Below, piece after piece: positions 6,434 through 10,528 of a stretch of 10,528 nucleotides of DNA; positions within the stretch are counted from its first letter, which is position 1, and each line of letters begins with the position of its first letter. The notes under the pieces are model-generated. The model saw only the letters and a list, made by a program, of their open reading frames with translations. It was not told the DNA's origin and ran no database searches. Source of the stretch: Phycisphaerae bacterium (GTDB lineage Bacteria; Planctomycetota; Phycisphaerae; Phycisphaerales; SM1A02). Position numbers and translations under genes: made by a program. Location of the stretch: the NCBI GenBank assembly GCA_016873355.1, contig VGXK01000041.1:1-10528 (forward strand), written 5' to 3'.

Positions 6434-7570
6434 ATGCGCGCCTGCACCATCGCCGTCGTTCCGTTCGCACTCGTCGCGGTCGCGGCGTTCGCCCAGACCG
6501 ACAATCGCCCGGCGGCGCCGAACGCGCCCGTCGCGCCGGCGCGGCCGGAGGCGCCCGCGACCACGCTCGGCGTCGGCGATCCCGCGCCCGCATTCGAGCC
6601 GGCGCACTGGATCAAGGGCAAGCCGATCGGCGGCTTCGAAACCGGCAAGACCTACGTGATCGAATTCTGGGCGACCTGGTGCGGACCGTGCATCGCCGTC
6701 ATGCCGCATCTCACGGACCTCCAGAAGGAGCATCCGGAGGTGACCTTCGTGGGCATGGCCGCGTCGGAGCGCACGCCGAAGGAGGGCGAGCCGGACGAGC
6801 GCCTGCCGTTCGTGCGCGGATTCGTGCGCGGCAAGGGCGATCTGATGGGATACCGCGTGGCGTATTCGCCCGATCGCGACATCGCCACGCGCTGGATGAC
6901 GGCCGCGGGGCAGAACGGCATCCCCTGCACCTTCATCGTGGGGCCCTCGGGACAAATCGAGTGGATCGGTCACCCCGGACGGATGGACGAGCCGCTCAAG
7001 CAGGTCATCGCCGGCAAGTGGGATCGCGATGCGGAGGTCAGCCGAAGCAAGGCGAGCCGCGCGGCGCGCGAGAAGCAGGCGGCGTTCGCCATGGCGCTCG
7101 CGCAGGCGCAGGCGGACAAGGACTGGGACGAGGTGGCGCGCCTCTACGGCGAGCGCATCAAGGATGAGCCCGACAACCCGATGCACTCGGTCATGCTCTA
7201 CCAGGTGCTCGCGGGCCGTGCCGCGCGACCCGACCAGGCGGCGAAGGTCGGCGCCGAAGTCGTGGAGCGCTTCAAGGACAACGCCCAGGTGCTCAACGAG
7301 ATCGCATGGTTCACGGTCGACGACCCCTCCGTGAAGACGCGCGACCTCGAACTGGCGCTCAAGGCCGCGGAGCGCGCGAACGATCTGACGAAGGGCTCGG
7401 ACTTCATGATCCTCGACACGCTCGCGCGGGTCTGGTGGGAGAAGGGCGACTCGTCGAAGGCGGTCGAGCTTCAGAAGGCCGCGGTGGCGAAGATTCCCGC
7501 CGGCGACGAGACGGAGACGACGAAGCAGATCCGGAAGGCGCTCGAGAAGTACCAGGGCGGCGCCAGGTAG
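6434..7570 (+). CDS. Secreted TlpA/ResA-like thioredoxin-fold protein with helical TPR-like C-terminal region
   Basis: 378 residues. Residues 1-20 form a short signal peptide with a plausible cleavage after AFA, so the protein should be exported. A Pro/Ala linker (25-43) follows. The thioredoxin fold spans about 45-195: VGDPAPAFEPAHWIKGKP, then EFWATWCGPC with redox cysteines 83 and 86, and the cis-Pro loop GIPCTFIV (162-169). Cys165 after the cis-Pro is unusual, as Thr is common there. The last half (about 200-375) is charged and helical, with repeat-like segments (DWDEVARLYGERIKDEPDN, GDSSKAVELQKAA) resembling degenerate tetratricopeptide repeats. Such proteins reduce or isomerise disulfides in the periplasm. 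The start at 6434 has a clear AAGGAGAG sequence six bases upstream; an in-frame ATG at 6398 lacks one and would spoil the signal peptide. The substrate is unknown. It is divergent from folD. Confidence 0.9.
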   Translation: MRACTIAVVPFALVAVAAFAQTDNRPAAPNAPVAPARPEAPATTLGVGDPAPAFEPAHWIKGKPIGGFETGKTYVIEFWATWCGPCIAVMPHLTDLQKEHPEVTFVGMAASERTPKEGEPDERLPFVRGFVRGKGDLMGYRVAYSPDRDIATRWMTAAGQNGIPCTFIVGPSGQIEWIGHPGRMDEPLKQVIAGKWDRDAEVSRSKASRAAREKQAAFAMALAQAQADKDWDEVARLYGERIKDEPDNPMHSVMLYQVLAGRAARPDQAAKVGAEVVERFKDNAQVLNEIAWFTVDDPSVKTRDLELALKAAERANDLTKGSDFMILDTLARVWWEKGDSSKAVELQKAAVAKIPAGDETETTKQIRKALEKYQGGAR

Positions 7571-7571
7571 T

Positions 7572-7616
7572 CGCGGCGCCGCGGCGCCGCGTCGGCGCAT
7601 CGGTGCGTCGGCGCAC
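7572..7616 (+). terminator. Hairpin-forming sequence after the TlpA-like gene
   Basis: One base after the TAG stop, positions 7572-7591 form a perfect 20-bp GC palindrome. A second small hairpin follows (GTGCG at 7603-7607, loop TCGG, CGCAC at 7612-7616). They lie in the 66-bp gap between two convergent genes, the expected place for transcript ends on both strands. No T-tract is present. Confidence 0.45.
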
Positions 7617-7636
7617 GCTCGGACGATTCTGGGCGC

Positions 7637-8728
7637 TCACTCGGCGCTTCGAGCGTCGATGGGCACTTCGCGAGCGCGGGCGCTCGAGCGATCGATCGCC
7701 GCCAGGATCTCCTGGACGGCGCGGCCCTGCTCCGCGGTGGCGGCGGGCTCGGCGCCCTCCTCCACCACCTTGCGGAACGCGCGAAGCTGCGCTTCGAAGG
7801 CGCGCTCGAGCGCTCGGGAGGAATCGAACGGCACCTGGAGATCGGCGAGCGTTCCGTTCGCTTCGGTGGCCACGCGCACCTCGTCGCCGAGCAGCGTGAA
7901 GCGGCAACCGCCCTTCTCGCCGAAGAGCGCGATGCCGTCGGGAAGCGATCGATCGGGAATGTTCGCGGCCCAGGTGACGTTGAGCTCGATCGTGAGACCT
8001 CCGTCGAAACGCACGAGCGCCGTGGCGTGGTCCTCCACGTCGAAGCGTCCGTCGAGCTTCGGAGGTCCCGCCCACATCTCCTCGAAGACGTATCCGCCCA
8101 TGCGCGGGCCGAAGGTGGCGTAGCAGGCGCCGCTGGCGCGAAGCGCCTTCGGGAATCCGCAGAGCCAGAGCGCCTGATCGATCGCATGCACGCCGAGATC
8201 GATGAGCGGCCCGCCGCCGGAGCGCGCGCGGGTGGTGAACCAGCCGCCCAGCCCCGGGATTCCGCGGCGCCGATACATGCTGCACTTGGCGTGGTAGATG
8301 CGGCCGATCCGGCCGGCATCGATTTCGCCCTTCACCGCCAGCGGCGCCGGTGCGTGCCGGTACACGAATCCCATCTGGAGTCGAGGACCGTCCGGGCGCA
8401 TCGCGTTGAGAATGCGATCGCACTCCTCCACCGTCGTGGCCATGGGCTTCTCGAGAAGCACGTGCTTGCCGGCCTCGAGCGCGCGGACGGCGATCTCGGC
8501 GTGGCAGTCGTTCGGCGTGGCGACGACGACCGCGTTCACGGAGCGCTCCGCGAGCAGCGCGTCGAGACTCGGCGCGGTGCGAAGCCCCTTCACCGTGGCG
8601 GCGAGCGCGCGTCCCTTGGACTCGTCGACATCCCAGACGAGCGGGGCGGCGACGCCGAGTCGCGCCGCGGTGGCGGCGTGCACGGTGCCGATGCTTCCTG
8701 CGCCGATGATGCCGAGTGAGAGCGACAT
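7637..8728 (-). CDS. Gfo/Idh/MocA-family NAD(P)-dependent oxidoreductase
   Basis: 363 residues. The N-terminal Rossmann fold opens with LGIIGAGSIGTVHA (GxGxxG at 9-14) and contains VVVATPNDCHAEIAVRALEAGKHVLLEKPMA, where EKP (93-95) holds the family's active-site lysine. The C-terminal substrate domain carries SGGGPLIDLGVHAID (170-184), whose Asp177 and His181 are the usual catalytic residues. Members oxidise or reduce sugars, inositols and related compounds with NAD(P). The segment RRRGIPGLGGWFTT resembles some sugar-dehydrogenase subgroups, but the substrate cannot be read from the sequence. The ATG at 8728 sits immediately before the Rossmann fold. No Shine-Dalgarno sequence is seen, and a TACGCT box lies 20 bases upstream. 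It is divergent from the FAD oxidoreductase (115 bp apart), which hints at a shared catabolic context. No signal peptide is visible, so it should be cytoplasmic. Confidence 0.95.
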   Translation of the reverse strand: MSLSLGIIGAGSIGTVHAATAARLGVAAPLVWDVDESKGRALAATVKGLRTAPSLDALLAERSVNAVVVATPNDCHAEIAVRALEAGKHVLLEKPMATTVEECDRILNAMRPDGPRLQMGFVYRHAPAPLAVKGEIDAGRIGRIYHAKCSMYRRRGIPGLGGWFTTRARSGGGPLIDLGVHAIDQALWLCGFPKALRASGACYATFGPRMGGYVFEEMWAGPPKLDGRFDVEDHATALVRFDGGLTIELNVTWAANIPDRSLPDGIALFGEKGGCRFTLLGDEVRVATEANGTLADLQVPFDSSRALERAFEAQLRAFRKVVEEGAEPAATAEQGRAVQEILAAIDRSSARAREVPIDARSAE

Positions 8729-8748
8729 GGGTTCCGCGCGGGTTGAGG

Positions 8749-8754
8749 AGCGTA
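8749..8754 (-). promoter_or_regulatory. Putative -10 element of the Gfo/Idh/MocA gene
   Basis: On the minus strand GCTACGCT lies 20 bases before the ATG at 8728. If transcription starts about 7 bases downstream, the leader would be around 13 bases, too short for a normal Shine-Dalgarno sequence, and none is seen. The hexamer is identical to that of the divergent FAD oxidoreductase gene. Confidence 0.4.
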
Positions 8755-8831
8755 GCGGGTCGGCGCCGGCGCGCCGATGCCGCGCATGCGACCCGCCGCG
8801 CCGATCGGGGCGTGCGGTCTCGGCGCCCCGG

Positions 8832-8837
8832 TACGCT
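8832..8837 (+). promoter_or_regulatory. Putative -10 element of the DadA-like gene
   Basis: CGGTACGCT, then six bases (TCGAAC), then the ATG at 8844. No Shine-Dalgarno sequence fits in this space. It is the tightest of the box-to-ATG spacings in the window and a strong candidate for a leaderless mRNA. Confidence 0.5.
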
Positions 8838-8843
8838 TCGAAC

Positions 8844-10127
8844 ATGGGCAGCACGGGCGGCGCTGCGAAGCGCGTGGCGATCGTCGGCGCCGGCATCGTC
8901 GGACTCTCCACGGCGTGGTGGCTGGCGCGGCGAGGAGTGCCCTCGATCGTGATCGATCGCGAGGATCCGCTCGAGAGCGCCAGCGCCGGCAACGCGGGGC
9001 TGCTCTCGATCGGCCACTATCCGCTCACGAAGCCGGGCGCGAGCTGGCGCGGACTGCGCTGGATGGCGAGCCGTCGCAGTCCCCTCTACATCCGGCCGAC
9101 GCTCGATCCGCGCGTCCTCTCGTGGCTCTGGACGTTCCACCGGCATTGCAACGCCGCGTGGTCGGATCGCTGCCTTGCGGCGCTCTGTCGACTCGGCTTT
9201 CCGGCGCTCGACGCGTTCGAAACGATCCTTCGGGAGGAGTCGATCGAGTGCGAGTACGCGCGCGACGGCTGGCTCGATGTCGCCGCCACGCGCGCGTCGC
9301 TCGATCATGCCCTAGCGGAGGCGCGGGCGCTCGAGCCGTTCGGATACTCGATCGCTCGAATCGACGGCGACTCGCTGCGCCGCGAGCATCCGGTGTTCCG
9401 GCGCGGGATCGCCGGCGCCATCCACTACCGCGACAGCGCTCGCTGCCATCCGGGGCGCTTTCTCGAAGGGCTGCTCGGCGCGGCGCGCCGGCGCGGCGTG
9501 GAAGTGCGCCTCGGCGCGACGGTCGAATCCGTCTTCCCGCGCGTGCGGCTTGCGAGCGGCGAGCAGATCGGCGCCGACGCGGTGGTGGTGGCCGCGGGCG
9601 CGTGGAGCTCGGAGCTCGTCGAGCCGCTCGGCGTGCGCCTGCCGCTCGTGGCCGCGCGCGGCTATCACCTTCATTACGACTCGGTGCCGGCCATGCCGGG
9701 CACGGGCTGCGTGCTGCGCGAGAGCTCGATCGCGGTCACGCCCATGGGCTCGTCGCTTCGGCTCGCGGGAACGCTCGAGATCGGCTCGATCGGACGGCCC
9801 TGGCTGCGCGAGCGCATCGAGGCGATCGTCGACGGCGCGTCGAAGGCGCTCGAAGGCGTGGAGCGATTCGGACCCGCGCGCGAATGGGCGGGATACCGCC
9901 CGTGCACGCCCGACGGAATGCCGGTGATCGGCGAGCATCGCCTCGAGCGAGGCGCGAGCGCGAGCTCGCCGCGCGTCTTCGTCGCCACCGGTCACGCGAT
10001 GATGGGCATGACGCTCGGACCGATCAGCGGAAGGCTGATCTCGGAGCTCGTGCTCGGCGAGCCGCCGTCCGCCGACCTCTCGATGCTGGCGACCGACCGA
10101 TTCGGTCGACGCCCCGTCACGGCGTGA
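8844..10127 (+). CDS. FAD-dependent amino-acid oxidoreductase, DadA-like (D-amino acid dehydrogenase family)
   Basis: 427 residues, near the usual 410-430 for DadA. The FAD-binding Rossmann motif VAIVGAGIVGLSTAWWLARRG (11-31) is followed by an acidic ribose-binding end (VIDRE) and the ASAGNAGLLS loop (47-56) typical of DadA-like enzymes. ADAVVVAAGAWSSELVEPLG (244-263) and the C-terminal YRPCTPDGMPVIGE plus VFVATGHAMMGMTLGP (378-393) complete the DAO fold. Such enzymes oxidatively deaminate D-amino acids, passing electrons to the respiratory chain. Relatives act on D-hydroxyproline, so the substrate is open. The ATG at 8844 lies 6 bases after TACGCT with no Shine-Dalgarno sequence, suggesting leaderless translation. 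Upstream in-frame starts would run into the divergent dehydrogenase gene. Its 3' end overlaps the convergent sugar-kinase gene by 11 bp. Confidence 0.92.
   Translation: MGSTGGAAKRVAIVGAGIVGLSTAWWLARRGVPSIVIDREDPLESASAGNAGLLSIGHYPLTKPGASWRGLRWMASRRSPLYIRPTLDPRVLSWLWTFHRHCNAAWSDRCLAALCRLGFPALDAFETILREESIECEYARDGWLDVAATRASLDHALAEARALEPFGYSIARIDGDSLRREHPVFRRGIAGAIHYRDSARCHPGRFLEGLLGAARRRGVEVRLGATVESVFPRVRLASGEQIGADAVVVAAGAWSSELVEPLGVRLPLVAARGYHLHYDSVPAMPGTGCVLRESSIAVTPMGSSLRLAGTLEIGSIGRPWLRERIEAIVDGASKALEGVERFGPAREWAGYRPCTPDGMPVIGEHRLERGASASSPRVFVATGHAMMGMTLGPISGRLISELVLGEPPSADLSMLATDRFGRRPVTA
10094..10108 (+). repeat. Short inverted repeat near the DadA-like/ROK convergent ends
   Basis: CGACCGA and TCGGTCG flank one base, giving a 15-bp symmetric site inside the end of the DadA-like gene, just before the convergent overlap. 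It might act as a weak terminator hairpin (5-bp stem, 5-base loop), but a chance match is quite possible. Confidence 0.25.
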
Positions 10128-10528
10128 TCGGCCCCGAGAGCACGAGCCTCGCGGCGCCGCGCACGCCGCTCGAATCGCCGTGCAGGGCGCGGACGATCGG
10201 CGTGTCGAACGAGTCGGAGAAGACGAGCGGCGCCACGAGCGGCGGCAGCGCCTCGACGAGCCCTGGCGCGTTGCTCACGCCCCCGCCGAGCACGATCGCA
10301 TCGGGATCGAGAAGATTGACGACGCCCGCGAGTGCCCGCGCGAGCCGGCGGGCGAGCCGTGCGATCGCGACGCCGGATTCGGCGGCGCCCGCGCCGACGC
10401 GTCCGACCGGCGCGCCGAACTCGCGCTCGAGCGCCGGTCCGCTGATCCACGCTTCGAGACAGTCGACGCGCCCGCACCAGCATCGGCGCGACGGCAGTGC
10501 TTCGTCCTCGGTGCCCGCGCGCGGCAGC
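10117..10528 (-). CDS. ROK-family sugar kinase, C-terminal part (N-terminus off the right edge)
   Basis: The last 136 residues of a ROK (repressor, ORF, kinase) protein are visible. The zinc-binding signature reads RCWCGRVDCLEAWISGPAL, with three cysteines of the CxCGxxGCxE pattern, although Gly is Asp before the third Cys. Before it, LPRAGTEDE resembles the loop of fructokinase/N-acetylglucosamine-kinase members. After it come NLLDPDAIVLGGGVSN (the DPxxIVLGGG phosphate/adenosine-side motif) and a C-terminal APLVFSDSFDTPIVRALHGDSSGVRGAA, the usual ROK ending. The visible part resembles kinases of the Mak/NagK group, but a DNA-binding N-terminal domain cannot be excluded because it lies outside the window. 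The stop falls inside the 3' end of the convergent FAD oxidoreductase gene. Confidence 0.93.
   Translation of the reverse strand, partial: LPRAGTEDEALPSRRCWCGRVDCLEAWISGPALEREFGAPVGRVGAGAAESGVAIARLARRLARALAGVVNLLDPDAIVLGGGVSNAPGLVEALPPLVAPLVFSDSFDTPIVRALHGDSSGVRGAARLVLSGPITP

Noticed and set aside
8755..8831. GC-rich palindromic words between the dehydrogenase and DadA-like genes, considered as operators
   Set aside because: Short GC palindromes such as GCGCATGC and GGCGCC are common by chance at this composition, and no extended dyad or repeat pair stands out.
7404..9308. Minus-strand open frame of 634 codons over the dehydrogenase and DadA-like genes
   Set aside because: It covers two clearly identified genes in another frame and has Arg-rich content with no motifs.

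Overview
This is a GC-rich, gene-dense bacterial window with eight protein genes and no gap over about 115 bp. Two of the genes run off the ends. All eight are typical chromosomal, mostly housekeeping genes. I see no tRNA, rRNA, CRISPR array, insertion sequence, phage or defence gene. The yeast ADE1-type SAICAR synthase, a divergent GH10-fold protein, a Gfo/Idh/MocA oxidoreductase, the scarcity of Shine-Dalgarno sequences before lead genes and the high GC would fit a Planctomycetota lineage (for example Phycisphaerae). That placement is a guess, because there is no rRNA or marker search behind it.

Layout. Positions 1-4464, minus strand: a three-gene operon read right to left. It encodes a GH10-fold protein without its catalytic glutamates, then a short ComEA-like membrane-anchored helix-hairpin-helix protein, then Mfd (transcription-repair coupling factor, cut by the left edge). 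The genes overlap by GTGA and ATGA, which indicates translational coupling. Positions 4511-5467, plus strand: purC, divergent from that operon across only 46 bp. Positions 5430-6332, minus strand: folD, convergent with purC and overlapping it by 38 bp. A near-perfect palindrome lies in the overlap. Positions 6434-7570, plus strand: a secreted TlpA-like thioredoxin-fold protein with a helical C-terminal region, divergent from folD. Positions 7637-8728, minus strand: a Gfo/Idh/MocA dehydrogenase. Positions 8844-10127, plus strand: a DadA-like FAD-dependent amino-acid oxidoreductase, divergent from the dehydrogenase. Positions 10117-10528, minus strand: the C-terminal part of a ROK-family sugar kinase, overlapping the oxidoreductase gene by 11 bp.

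The genes alternate as divergent and convergent pairs. PurC and FolD belong to linked metabolism, since folate one-carbon units feed purine synthesis. The right-hand genes look like sugar and amino-acid catabolism but have no demonstrable common pathway.

No large new system is evident. The most interesting signals are: (1) a recurring TAC-CT-like hexamer upstream of all six promoter-proximal genes, 6-8 nt from the start codon in four of them, suggesting leaderless mRNAs; (2) a FolD in which all three residues matching E. coli Lys54, Gln98 and Asp121 are changed; (3) a GH10 fold lacking both catalytic glutamates in a DNA-repair operon; (4) a palindrome in the purC/folD overlap that gives both proteins nearly the same C-terminal tail.
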